From assembly GCA_018883725.1 (NCBI GenBank), contig JAHLFN010000076.1, positions 1-64,000 of the forward strand: 64,000 nt of DNA, in the 5' to 3' direction. Position numbers and translations under genes: made by a program. Origin of the DNA: Candidatus Fusobacterium pullicola (GTDB taxonomy: Bacteria > Fusobacteriota > Fusobacteriia > Fusobacteriales > Fusobacteriaceae). Position 1 is the stretch's first letter. Every line of letters starts with the position of its first letter. The notes below the pieces were generated by a model. That model ran no database searches and was not told where the DNA came from. It saw nothing but the letters and a program-made list of their open reading frames with translations. Below are positions 50,910 through 59,355 of this stretch, one piece after another.

Positions 50910-52241
50910 TTATTTATTATAAGTTTCTTCATTTAACATATTTTCACTCTTAGCCACATATATACTAGCAGCACTATCTCCTATTACATTTAGAGAAGTT
51001 ACTAACATCTCTATAGGTCTATTAATAGCTAGTATTAATGAATAAGTAAGTATTGCTGTATCATTAACATATCCAAGTCCAGATAGTATTGTAAATAGTA
51101 CTATTGCTCCAGCTCCAGGTGCCGCTGGTGTTCCAACTGAAGCTATTAGTGCAAGAACTCCAATAACAAATATATTAGCAAGTCCTAACTCGTATCCAGC
51201 TGTACTTGCCACAAATACTGCAGCAATAACTTGCATAATAGCAGTTCCATTCATATTAGTAGTCATTCCTAGTGGAAGTACAAATGAAGCTATATCCTCA
51301 TTAACTCCAAGTTCTTCTACAGTAGTTTTTGTATTTAATGGTAAAGTAGCTGCAGATGAAGATGTAGAAAATCCAAATAAAGCTACCTTAGAAGCTTTTC
51401 TTATAAATGGTAAAGGACTTAATCTTGTTGAAGCTACTATTAAAAGTGAATATCCAAATATTAAGAATAAAAGTAATGTTATTGTTGTAGATACTACGTA
51501 AATTAAAGCTGGTTTTAAGTGCTCTACTCCGTAAGCAGCAAATGTTCTAGTTAATAAAACAAATATAGCTATTGGTCCAAAAGTATTTATAACAAATGAT
51601 AAAAACTTTATAACAATATCATTAATCTCTTGTAAAAATCCTTTTACATAGTGTGTTTTATCCCCAAGTGAATTAATACAAAGTCCAGTAGATACAGCTA
51701 AGAATACAGCCGCTAAAACTCCACCATTTTGTGAAAACGCTGCAAATATATTATTTGGAACTATTTGCATAATCATAAGAAGTGGATTACTTCCAGTTTT
51801 TCCTGTTACTACATTAACACCTGATTCAATTTGGATGTTAAAAGCTCCAGACATATTTAAAGCCATTCCAACAAATCCAGCTAAAGTTAAAGCTAATACT
51901 GATGATACTAAAAAGAATCCTAAAGTTTTATAAGATATACGTCCTAGTTTTCTTGTATCACTGATATGACATATAGCAAGAGTTATTGATGTATATACCA
52001 TTGGTATAATTACTAACTGTAATGAATTTATAAATAGTTGTCCTATTATATAAAATAAACCGATTGCTCTTTCTCCACCTTTAGCTCCTATATCTTGGAA
52101 CAGTAAGAAGTTTAAAAATTTCCAAGCTCCACTTTCTACTCCTACTTTTTCCCTTAAAAAGATACATAAAAATCCAGCAATGATACCTAACACTAGAGCT
52201 ATACTCATTTTAATAGCTAGTGTATTAGAGTGTTTTTTCAT
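50910..52241 (-). CDS. Dicarboxylate/amino acid:cation symporter (DAACS)
   Basis: Inner membrane transporter of 443 residues with eight long helices and two hairpin loops. The Ser-rich hairpin is STSSSAATLPLNTKTT near residues 294-309, the conserved TM7 motif is TTNMNGTAI near residue 331 and the second hairpin is ASVGTPAAPGAG near residue 367. Members carry glutamate, aspartate, C4-dicarboxylates, serine or cystine with sodium or protons. AGGAGG precedes the start. It is a single-gene unit. Confidence 0.9.
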   Translation of the reverse strand: MKKHSNTLAIKMSIALVLGIIAGFLCIFLREKVGVESGAWKFLNFLLFQDIGAKGGERAIGLFYIIGQLFINSLQLVIIPMVYTSITLAICHISDTRKLGRISYKTLGFFLVSSVLALTLAGFVGMALNMSGAFNIQIESGVNVVTGKTGSNPLLMIMQIVPNNIFAAFSQNGGVLAAVFLAVSTGLCINSLGDKTHYVKGFLQEINDIVIKFLSFVINTFGPIAIFVLLTRTFAAYGVEHLKPALIYVVSTTITLLLFLIFGYSLLIVASTRLSPLPFIRKASKVALFGFSTSSSAATLPLNTKTTVEELGVNEDIASFVLPLGMTTNMNGTAIMQVIAAVFVASTAGYELGLANIFVIGVLALIASVGTPAAPGAGAIVLFTILSGLGYVNDTAILTYSLILAINRPIEMLVTSLNVIGDSAASIYVAKSENMLNEETYNK

Positions 52242-52286
52242 TTATTTTTTCCTCCTAATAATTAATTAAAAAAATTCCTAAAAATT

Positions 52287-52315
52287 ATTATATTCTAAAA
52301 TTTAAAATATGTCAA
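52287..52315 (-). promoter_or_regulatory. Consensus promoter of the symporter gene
   Basis: Minus strand TTGACA (52310-52315), 17-base spacer, TATAAT (52287-52292): a full consensus match, 46 bases before the start codon. Confidence 0.85.
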
Positions 52316-52344
52316 AGAGTTTTTCACAATTTTGTCATAATATT

Positions 52345-52396
52345 TTAGAAAAATAAATAGAGAAATTTTCTCAATTAAGAAAAAACTTCTCTATTA
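52345..52396 (-). terminator. Terminator of the cobalamin operon
   Basis: Minus strand AATAGAGAA (52388-52396) and TTCTCTATT (52356-52364), then TATTTTTC. It lies 16 bases after the stop of cbiJ. Confidence 0.72.
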
Positions 52397-52411
52397 GTTT
52401 AGTATATTTTA

Positions 52412-53164
52412 TTAAGGCTTTTTTAGTACCCTTTTTAACAATATTTCTATATCATTACTAAGATTAGGATAAATAATATTTGGTCTACTTAAAAATACAA
52501 CTTCAACTCCAGTTTCATCAGCAGCTTCTATTTTTTCTCTTTCTCCTCCAGTATCTCCAGCTTGTTTTGTTACTAAATATTTAATATCGTACTGTTCTAT
52601 CATAGCTTTATTCATATTTTTAGTAAAGGGTCCTTGCATAGCTATTATATTTTTAGGTAAAATACCAGCATCTTCACATCTCTTAACCATATCCCATTTT
52701 GGTAAAATCCTAAAATAACAATTATCTAGATTTTTTAATTCAGAAAAGTATGGGATATTATTACTTCCTAATGTAACTAATACCCTTCCCTCTACTCCTC
52801 CTAAATAATTTATAAGAGTAGCAATATTATCAAATTCCTTATATTTTTGAGGGAGTAAAGAGATCTCCTCTCTTTCAAATCTAAAGTATTCTATATTTTT
52901 TTCACTACTTACTTTTAAGGCATTTTGTGAAACTTCTACAGCATATGGATGTGATAAATCTACAATCATATCTATTTTATTCTCTTCAACAAATTCTAAC
53001 ATCATAGAATAAGTGAGTTTTTTACTAATAACTTTTATTGGTAAATTTTCAAGTAACTTGCCTCCATACTCTGTAGCTGTAGTAACTATTATATCTTTTC
53101 TTATCGGACAAATTTTTTCAAGAAAATCTCTGGAATCTTTCGTTCCACCAATTATCCAAATCAT
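52412..53164 (-). CDS. cbiJ: Cobalt-precorrin-6A reductase
   Basis: NAD(P)H-dependent reductase of 250 residues, normal for CbiJ/CobK. It starts IWIIGGTKDSRDFLE, then has VTTATEYGGKLL near residue 28 and DLSHPYAVEVS near residue 68; VTKQAGDTGGEREKIEAA near residue 202 is the conserved C-terminal motif. It reduces the corrin ring double bond after CbiT. Last gene of the operon; it overlaps cbiH by four bases (ATGA). Confidence 0.92.
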   Translation of the reverse strand: MIWIIGGTKDSRDFLEKICPIRKDIIVTTATEYGGKLLENLPIKVISKKLTYSMMLEFVEENKIDMIVDLSHPYAVEVSQNALKVSSEKNIEYFRFEREEISLLPQKYKEFDNIATLINYLGGVEGRVLVTLGSNNIPYFSELKNLDNCYFRILPKWDMVKRCEDAGILPKNIIAMQGPFTKNMNKAMIEQYDIKYLVTKQAGDTGGEREKIEAADETGVEVVFLSRPNIIYPNLSNDIEILLKRVLKKP

Positions 53165-53892
53165 AGATGATATCCTCTAGGAGTTATCATTTTTCCATCT
53201 TTTACATATGTCTTTGAGTTTCCAACTATAACAACAGTAAACATATCAATCTCATGATTTAACATATCTTCTAAAGTTGTTAAAGTATAATTTTCATCCT
53301 CTCTACCCACATGTCTTAATAGTGCCACGGGAGTTGTTGCAGCCTTATACTTTAACATAATCTCTCTAGCTTCTACTATTTGCTCAGTTCTTCCCTTACT
53401 TTTTGGATTATAAAGAGATATAACAAAATCTCCATCACTAGCTCTATCTATTCTTTTAGTGATAACCTCCCAATCAGTTAATAAATCACTTAAACTAATA
53501 ATAGCTTGATCGTGCATAAGAGGTGCTCCTACAAGTGAAGCTCCTGCTACTGATGAAGTAATTCCAGGTATGATTTCTACTTCAATTCCACTACCTAAAG
53601 CTACCTCTATCATTATACCAGCCATTCCATAGATACCTGCATCTCCACTACTGATTAACGCAACTTTTTTTCCTTCTTTAGCTAGTTCTAGAACTTTTTC
53701 ACATCTATCTATCTCTTTTTTCATTCCAGAGACATAGAACTCTTTTTCACTAAACTCATCTTTTACTAAATCTACATAAGTAATATATCCAGCTATTATA
53801 TCTACATTTTTAAGTGTATTGTATGCTCTAATACTAATATCTTCCATATTTCCTGGACCTATTCCTACTACATATATTTTTCCTTTATTCAT
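53161..53892 (-). CDS. cbiH: Cobalt-precorrin-3B C17-methyltransferase
   Basis: SAM-dependent uroporphyrinogen-type methyltransferase of 243 residues. Motifs KIYVVGIGPGNMEDISIRA at the start, ALISSGDAGIYGMAG near residue 83 and PGITSSVAGASLVGAPLMHD near residues 107-126 identify CobJ/CbiH. It contracts the ring and methylates C17. I start at ATG 53892, about ten bases after GAGGAG, rather than 18 bases further upstream. It overlaps the end of cbiG by eight bases. Confidence 0.92.
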   Translation of the reverse strand: MNKGKIYVVGIGPGNMEDISIRAYNTLKNVDIIAGYITYVDLVKDEFSEKEFYVSGMKKEIDRCEKVLELAKEGKKVALISSGDAGIYGMAGIMIEVALGSGIEVEIIPGITSSVAGASLVGAPLMHDQAIISLSDLLTDWEVITKRIDRASDGDFVISLYNPKSKGRTEQIVEAREIMLKYKAATTPVALLRHVGREDENYTLTTLEDMLNHEIDMFTVVIVGNSKTYVKDGKMITPRGYHL

Positions 53893-54871
53893 CTCCAAAC
53901 TTCTCCTCATAAATTGATATTGTTATTCCATTATAAATAAATTTTTGTTCTAAAAATTTTCCATCTCTATTAGAAGCTAATAAAGCACATGGTTCAGAAA
54001 CACATGAAACTCCTATCTGCTTTTTTACAAACTCTGAGCCAACAAACATATTCTCTATACTCAAAATTTTATCTCTAGATATGATTTCTAATTCCTTATC
54101 CAGCTCTCTAACAAATTCAATCAAACCTTCTTCATCGGCTTTAATATCCACAGTTGAAAATTTCTTAATACTCTCATATGCAAGATTATGTTTTTCCATT
54201 ACTTCATTTAATGCTTTTCTTATTTCACTCTTTTGAGTTCCCCTCCTACATCCTATTCCAATAATTAGGTTTCTAGGGTATAATCTCATCACATCTATAT
54301 TTTTTTTGTTCGAAACAATAACTATACCATCAGCCTCATCACTTTTGTTAAATTTTACATTCTGTGGAAGAAGTATGTCTACTCTTTTGTTATCTACTAT
54401 TAGAGCCGTTAGCTCTTTAGCTTTTTTTAGAGATTCCATCTCACAATTTAGTTTTTGTGCCAATGTATCTATAGCTATCTTTCCTGTAACATCTGAACTA
54501 GTGGTTATTATAGGGAGAAGAGAGCAAGAATTAGCAATCCTATATGTTAAATCATTGGCTCCACCAATATGTCCAGATAGAAGAGAGATTACAAAGTTTT
54601 TTCCCTCATCTATCACAAGAACAGCGGGGTCTATATCTTTACTTTTAATGAGAGGGGCTATTTTTCTAACTACTATTCCAGTTGCCATAATAAAAATATG
54701 TCCATCATAACTATCGAACTTGTTTTCTAGCTCAGTATTAAAATTTTCAATCTGTATAGTATTTTTAAATTGAAATTTTTTAAGAGTGTAGATATCTCCT
54801 CCCAACTTCTCTCCAATATCAATAGCTACTTCACTAGCTCCTCTTGTTACACTCCATATAGCTAGTTTCAT
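53885..54871 (-). CDS. cbiG: Cobalt-precorrin-5A hydrolase
   Basis: CbiG of 328 residues that opens the lactone of cobalt-precorrin-5A and releases acetaldehyde. The N-terminal part has FIMATGIVVRKIAPLI near residue 59 and VISLLSGHIGGANDLT near residue 92; the C-terminal domain has LIIGIGCRRGTQKSEI near residue 203 and VSCVSEPCALLAS near residue 294, matching CbiG. CbiG marks the anaerobic, cobalt-early pathway. The gap to cbiF is three bases. Confidence 0.92.
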   Translation of the reverse strand: MKLAIWSVTRGASEVAIDIGEKLGGDIYTLKKFQFKNTIQIENFNTELENKFDSYDGHIFIMATGIVVRKIAPLIKSKDIDPAVLVIDEGKNFVISLLSGHIGGANDLTYRIANSCSLLPIITTSSDVTGKIAIDTLAQKLNCEMESLKKAKELTALIVDNKRVDILLPQNVKFNKSDEADGIVIVSNKKNIDVMRLYPRNLIIGIGCRRGTQKSEIRKALNEVMEKHNLAYESIKKFSTVDIKADEEGLIEFVRELDKELEIISRDKILSIENMFVGSEFVKKQIGVSCVSEPCALLASNRDGKFLEQKFIYNGITISIYEEKFGDE

Positions 54872-54874
54872 CTT

Positions 54875-55633
54875 CTATTCTACTCCCTTTCTAAACTCAT
54901 GAGTGAATGTCTTATCATATAGTTTAGATTTTTCATATACATCACCTAGAAAATCTCCAACTAAGATTTGAGCTGTTTTAGATATTCCAGCCTCTTTTAC
55001 TTGTTGTTCTATAGTTTCTAAAGTTCCCATAACAATTTTTTCATCAGGCCAACTAGCTCTTTGAACAACAGCTATTGGTGTTGTCATAGGATATGAGGTA
55101 GCCAATCTTTTTACTACTTCTCCTATCATATGTACAGATAGAAAAATTGCCATAGAAGCTCTATGAGTTGCTAAGCTTTCTAAAGACTCTTTTTCAGGAA
55201 CAGGTGTTCTTCCCTCTAACCTTGTACATATTACAGTTTGAGATATTGAAGGAAGAGTAAACTCTTTTTTTACCGCAGCAGCAGAAGCTAAGAAAGAGCT
55301 TACTCCAGGAATTACTTCATACTCTATTCCATGCTCATCTAAGATATCCATCTGTTCTCTATGTGCTCCAAAAATAGCTGGGTCCCCTGTATGAACTCTA
55401 GCTACCTTTTTACCTCTCTTTGCTCCTTCAATTGTAATTTCCATAACCTCTTCTAATGTCATCGAAGCTGAATTGTAAATTTCTGCTCCCTCTTTATGAC
55501 AATCTATTACCTCTTTTGGCACTAATGAACCAGCATATATTATAATATCTGCCTCTTTTACAATTCTTTGCCCTTTAACAGTTATTAATTCTGGGTCTCC
55601 AGGTCCAGCTCCTATAAAGAAAACTTTTTCCAT
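54875..55633 (-). CDS. cbiF: Cobalt-precorrin-4 C11-methyltransferase
   Basis: Methyltransferase of 252 residues. The SAM-site motifs FIGAGPGDPELITVKG, IIYAGSLVPKEV near residue 34 and RVHTGDPAIFGAHREQMD near residues 79-96 are those of CbiF/CobM, with PGVSSFLASAAAVKKE further on. It acts after CbiH. It overlaps the end of cbiL by 22 bases. Confidence 0.94.
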   Translation of the reverse strand: MEKVFFIGAGPGDPELITVKGQRIVKEADIIIYAGSLVPKEVIDCHKEGAEIYNSASMTLEEVMEITIEGAKRGKKVARVHTGDPAIFGAHREQMDILDEHGIEYEVIPGVSSFLASAAAVKKEFTLPSISQTVICTRLEGRTPVPEKESLESLATHRASMAIFLSVHMIGEVVKRLATSYPMTTPIAVVQRASWPDEKIVMGTLETIEQQVKEAGISKTAQILVGDFLGDVYEKSKLYDKTFTHEFRKGVE

Positions 55634-56340
55634 TCTTCAAAACCTCCCTTTTTATAAATCATTGTAGTAAAATATGGGATATCTTCTTTAGTAAGTTGAG
55701 ATATATCATAAAAAACTTTCTCTGTATCCTTTCCACTATTTGATACCATTATGATATTATTCATATTATTTGTTTTTATCAGTGCTTCTCTTAATTTTTC
55801 GAAATTTCTCATAACTTTCATAAAAACAATATTTTCACTCTCAGCTAACTCTTTTTCAATATCTGTATTTTCATTAAGTGATACTATTTTTAACGATTCA
55901 TCTCCCATAACTATTGGGAAATTAAATCTTGATGACATATCAGCAAAAGAGGAAATTCCCGGAATAGTTTCCACTTGTGATTTATATTTATCTTGCATAT
56001 TTTCTAATAGGTATACATATGTACTATATGTCATTGAATCTCCTATTGTAAGAAATCCTATATTTTTTCCCTCATCAAGTAACTTTTCGATTACTCTTGT
56101 ATTAAACTTTCTTCCTTCTATTCTATCCAATGGATTTTTTAACATTGGAAATTCCATAAATACTATCTCTATATCCTCTTTTAAATACTCTTTAGCAATC
56201 TCATATGCTGTACTTCCTTCAGCTTTCTTAGCTTCTGGGACTATTACTACATCTAATTTTTTTAGAGTATTTACAGCCTTAATAGTTATTTGCTCTGGGT
56301 CTCCTACCCCTACACCTATACCATAAAATTTATTTGTCAT
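55612..56340 (-). CDS. cbiL: Cobalt-precorrin-2 C20-methyltransferase
   Basis: Methyltransferase of 242 residues. It starts KFYGIGVGVGDPEQITIKA, then VVIVPEAKK near residue 31, the FLTIGDSMTYSTYVYLLE segment near residue 94 and a PGISSFADMSSRFN motif near residue 125, matching CbiL/CobI. It begins the methylation series on the cobalt-containing ring. A 25-base gap separates it from cbiT. Confidence 0.93.
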   Translation of the reverse strand: MTNKFYGIGVGVGDPEQITIKAVNTLKKLDVVIVPEAKKAEGSTAYEIAKEYLKEDIEIVFMEFPMLKNPLDRIEGRKFNTRVIEKLLDEGKNIGFLTIGDSMTYSTYVYLLENMQDKYKSQVETIPGISSFADMSSRFNFPIVMGDESLKIVSLNENTDIEKELAESENIVFMKVMRNFEKLREALIKTNNMNNIIMVSNSGKDTEKVFYDISQLTKEDIPYFTTMIYKKGGFEEWKKFSL

Positions 56341-56365
56341 CTATTCTCTCCTTTTTATATCTTTC

Positions 56366-56944
56366 TTATAAAGAATTTTTATCTACAGTAATTATATAAA
56401 TAGGATTCTCTCCATACATCATTGTATATGGACCTATTTTTTTACCTCTTGATACCATCATATTTACCACTTCTATATCTTTAAATCCATACTCCTTTAA
56501 TAAACTCATTGTATCATTCAGACTTTCTAGAGCTATAGTATTAATTACAAGTCTAGCATCAACAGTTGAATATTTTATAAAGTGTTCTAATATATTTTTC
56601 ATACTTCCAGTCGAACCACCTATAAACATTCTATCATATGCTATATTAGGAATAGCTTCTGGAGCTCTTCCATGTATTAACTCATAATTAGTTAGATTAA
56701 ATTTTTTTATATTTTCTTTTATAGTCTCTAATCCTTTTTCCTCTTTTTCAATTCCTATTACTTTTCCATTGGAAATATATGTAGCACACTCAATACCTAT
56801 AGTTCCTGTTCCAGCTCCTACATCTATCAATATAGAGTTAGGTTTTAACTGAAGTTTGGCAACTGTTACGGCTCTTACTTCTTGTTTTGTCATAGGTAAT
56901 TCCCCTTGAACAAAATCCTTATCATATATATGCAAATTTTTCAC
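56366..56944 (-). CDS. cbiT: Cobalt-precorrin-6B C15-methyltransferase (decarboxylating)
   Basis: Rossmann-type methyltransferase of 192 residues, stand-alone CbiT (the second half of CobL). It opens KNLHIYDKDFVQGELPMTKQ, then SAM motif LIDVGAGTGTIGIECA near residue 39 and MFIGGSTGSMKNILEH near residue 104. It methylates C15 and removes a carboxylate. It partners with CbiE encoded 13 bases upstream. Confidence 0.94.
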   Translation of the reverse strand: MKNLHIYDKDFVQGELPMTKQEVRAVTVAKLQLKPNSILIDVGAGTGTIGIECATYISNGKVIGIEKEEKGLETIKENIKKFNLTNYELIHGRAPEAIPNIAYDRMFIGGSTGSMKNILEHFIKYSTVDARLVINTIALESLNDTMSLLKEYGFKDIEVVNMMVSRGKKIGPYTMMYGENPIYIITVDKNSL

Positions 56945-56957
56945 TTCCTTTTCTCTT

Positions 56958-57590
56958 TTAAATATTAAGTTTTCTTACTATAACAATATTTATAGCAAAC
57001 TCTCTATTTAACTTTTCATACTCCTTAATATCTATAAAGGTAATTTTCTCATCTGGATAGGAAAGTCTCTCTCCTACTACAATCTCTACATCCCTATAAC
57101 CAGCATTATATATATTCTTAGCAATAGCATATGGAGTATTTATTCCATCAGTAAGTAATACTATACCCTTTTCTCCTGCAAATATCTCTATATATTCTGT
57201 CTCTCTTCCATGTACACTAAGAAGTCTATAATCTTGCCATGCCTCTCCTATACGAGAAAAAAGATATTGATATGAAGATATCCCTGGAATTACATTTAAC
57301 TCTTCCCTTGAGTAATTTTTTCTCATAAAGCTAAGTAGACTATAAAAACCTGTATCCCCAGATACTATCACACAGATATTTTTATCTCTATGACTATTTA
57401 TATAACTTATCAGTTCGGTAAGTTTTCCCAAGGTATATTTTTCACAAGTAGGTAGGAGTAGAGAGGATATCTCCTCTAATTGCCTTGCCCCTCCTACTGC
57501 TACCTCACACTTTTTTATAATATCTATACCACCCTTAGTAATATAATCTATATTTCCCGGCCCAAGTCCAACTATATTAATCTTTTTCAG
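56958..57590 (-). CDS. cbiE: Cobalt-precorrin-7 C5-methyltransferase, apparent CTG start
   Basis: Reading only from the first ATG (57431) gives 157 residues that lack the N-terminal SAM motif. The same frame continues upstream without a stop through the family N-terminus KKINIVGLGPGNIDYITKGG to 57590, giving 210 residues, the expected CbiE length. The codon aligned with the usual initiator Met is CTG at 57590, preceded by CAGGTGAG; a TAG lies just before it, so no ATG is possible. ATT at 57581 is a less likely alternative. Other motifs: VIVSGDTGFYSLLSF and PGISSYQYLFSRIG. It overlaps cbiD by 14 bases. Confidence 0.82.
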   Translation of the reverse strand: MKKINIVGLGPGNIDYITKGGIDIIKKCEVAVGGARQLEEISSLLLPTCEKYTLGKLTELISYINSHRDKNICVIVSGDTGFYSLLSFMRKNYSREELNVIPGISSYQYLFSRIGEAWQDYRLLSVHGRETEYIEIFAGEKGIVLLTDGINTPYAIAKNIYNAGYRDVEIVVGERLSYPDEKITFIDIKEYEKLNREFAINIVIVRKLNI

Positions 57591-58701
57591 CTAACTCACC
57601 TGCCATTTGGTAAAAATTTTTACTACAACCAAGTGTATCTCCTTTGAAAGAGAAGAGTAAAACTTCACACTCTAACTCTTCTCTAGAGTATTCCTCTACC
57701 TTTCTTTTTACTTTATTAGCTATAAAAGAGAAAAACTCTTTTTTTTCAATATAATCACAAGCTTCTTCCACAGTGTTAGAGCTCAATATCTTAGTTATAT
57801 TTTCAGAACTCTCTCCACATAAAAAGGCATTTGCTCCCATTATCTCCATACGTGCATCTGCCACTCTACTATGAGTATTAAATATTCCACCAGCTATTTT
57901 AATAGCTTTCCCTATATGTCCAAGTAAGAGAATTTTCTTGAAGCCAAGTTTTACAGCAGAGTCTATCATAAAGCCCACATAATTACTTATGACAGTTGTT
58001 TGTTCTAAGTCTAAGTTTAACCTTTCACAATAATTTTTACTATAATTACCAAATGTAAAAATACACCAATCTCTATTTTTATCCATTCTTAGTACTTTTA
58101 ACTCTACGAACATAGAGTCTTTAAGAGCTTCTTCACTCATGGGTTTGACAATACCAGTTGATCCAAGAATAGATATTCCTCCTACTATCCCAAGTTTAGG
58201 ATTAAAGGTTTTTTTAGCTTTCTCCCGCCCCTCTGGCACATATATAGTTACTATCGCTTTTTTATTTTCCTTTTCTAATATTTCATTAACTATTTTTTCT
58301 ATCATTTTTTGAGGCCCTGGATTTATAGCAGATTTACCTATCTCAACCTGTAAACCAAGCTTAGTAACCCTTCCTACTCCTCTTCCACCAATTAAAACAA
58401 ATCTATCAAAATACAGTCCTCTTTCTACTTCAGGTAGTTTATCTACTAATTTTACTTTTGTACATATGTGTATGCCATTAGTTACATCAGGGTCATCTCC
58501 AGCATACTTTATAATAGATACACTTACCGAATTTTTTCTAACTTTTATTTTATTTACTGGAACTAAAATTTCCTCTCCATTTAGAACTGTAAATTTTATT
58601 TTTTCTAAATAGTTATTATTTAAAAGAGCCTCTAATCCAGCTTTTATACCAACAGCAGAACAAGTCCCAGTGGTATATCCATACTTTAGATTTTCAGACA
58701 T
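57577..58701 (-). CDS. cbiD: Cobalt-precorrin-5B C1-methyltransferase
   Basis: CbiD of 374 residues, normal length. The opening LKYGYTTGTCSAVGIKAGLEA, KYAGDDPDVTNGIHI near residue 65, GGRGVGRVTKLGLQVEIGKS near residues 108-127 and INPGPQKMI are diagnostic. It methylates C1 in the anaerobic pathway. The stop codon lies inside the start region of cbiE. It abuts cbiC with no gap. Confidence 0.95.
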   Translation of the reverse strand: MSENLKYGYTTGTCSAVGIKAGLEALLNNNYLEKIKFTVLNGEEILVPVNKIKVRKNSVSVSIIKYAGDDPDVTNGIHICTKVKLVDKLPEVERGLYFDRFVLIGGRGVGRVTKLGLQVEIGKSAINPGPQKMIEKIVNEILEKENKKAIVTIYVPEGREKAKKTFNPKLGIVGGISILGSTGIVKPMSEEALKDSMFVELKVLRMDKNRDWCIFTFGNYSKNYCERLNLDLEQTTVISNYVGFMIDSAVKLGFKKILLLGHIGKAIKIAGGIFNTHSRVADARMEIMGANAFLCGESSENITKILSSNTVEEACDYIEKKEFFSFIANKVKRKVEEYSREELECEVLLFSFKGDTLGCSKNFYQMAGELAEKD

Positions 58702-59349
58702 TTAAAATCCCTCTCTTTTATACATCTGATAAAGTATTCCATGTAAAATAGATACAGCTACAGTACTTCCTCCCTTTCTTCCATTTATAGTTATATATGG
58801 AAGTTTTAATTCTTTAAATACCTCTTTTGATTCAGCAGCTCCTACAAATCCAACTGGAACTCCTACTACAAGAGCAGGCTTTTTAATCTCTCCCTTTTCT
58901 ATCATCTCTTTTAGTTGAAATAAAGCTGTTGGGGCATTTCCTATTAAAAATATTTTTGTTTCCTCATCTTTTCCAGCTTTTTCCATTCCTACTATTGAAC
59001 GAGTAACCCCTCTTTCTTTAGCCTCTTTTATAACCTCTTCATCAGATACTAAACAATAGGCTGTTGAATTAAATTTTCCTAAAACTAACTTACTTAAACC
59101 ATTTACTATCATATTTGTATCACAATAAATTTTACACCCATCTTTTAAAGCTTCCATTCCACTCTCGACAGCTCCATTATGAAACTCTATCAAATCAGCA
59201 TACTCAAAATCAGCAGTTGTATGTATTACTCTTTTCACGATAGGAAGAGTTTTCTCATCAAATTTTTCTCTCTTTTCTCCTAACTCTTCCTCTATTATTT
59301 CAAAACTTCTCTTCTCAATATCTTGAGGAACTTTTATATATGTACTCAT
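58702..59349 (-). CDS. cbiC: Cobalt-precorrin-8 methylmutase
   Basis: Mutase of 215 residues that moves a methyl group from C11 to C12 to form cobyrinic acid. Family motifs: IEKRSFEIIEEEL near residue 10, the catalytic His in VIHTTADFEYADLI near residue 43, and LVVGVPVGFVGAAESKE near residue 160. The tail ingredients NGRKGGSTVAVSILHG are typical. It follows cbiA by six bases. Confidence 0.95.
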   Translation of the reverse strand: MSTYIKVPQDIEKRSFEIIEEELGEKREKFDEKTLPIVKRVIHTTADFEYADLIEFHNGAVESGMEALKDGCKIYCDTNMIVNGLSKLVLGKFNSTAYCLVSDEEVIKEAKERGVTRSIVGMEKAGKDEETKIFLIGNAPTALFQLKEMIEKGEIKKPALVVGVPVGFVGAAESKEVFKELKLPYITINGRKGGSTVAVSILHGILYQMYKREGF

Positions 59350-59355
59350 TTAATT

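Noticed and set aside
55751-56326. Open frame of 191 codons antisense to cbiL
   Set aside because: Shadow of a well-supported cobalamin gene; Ser/Ile/Phe-rich with no motif and no start signal.
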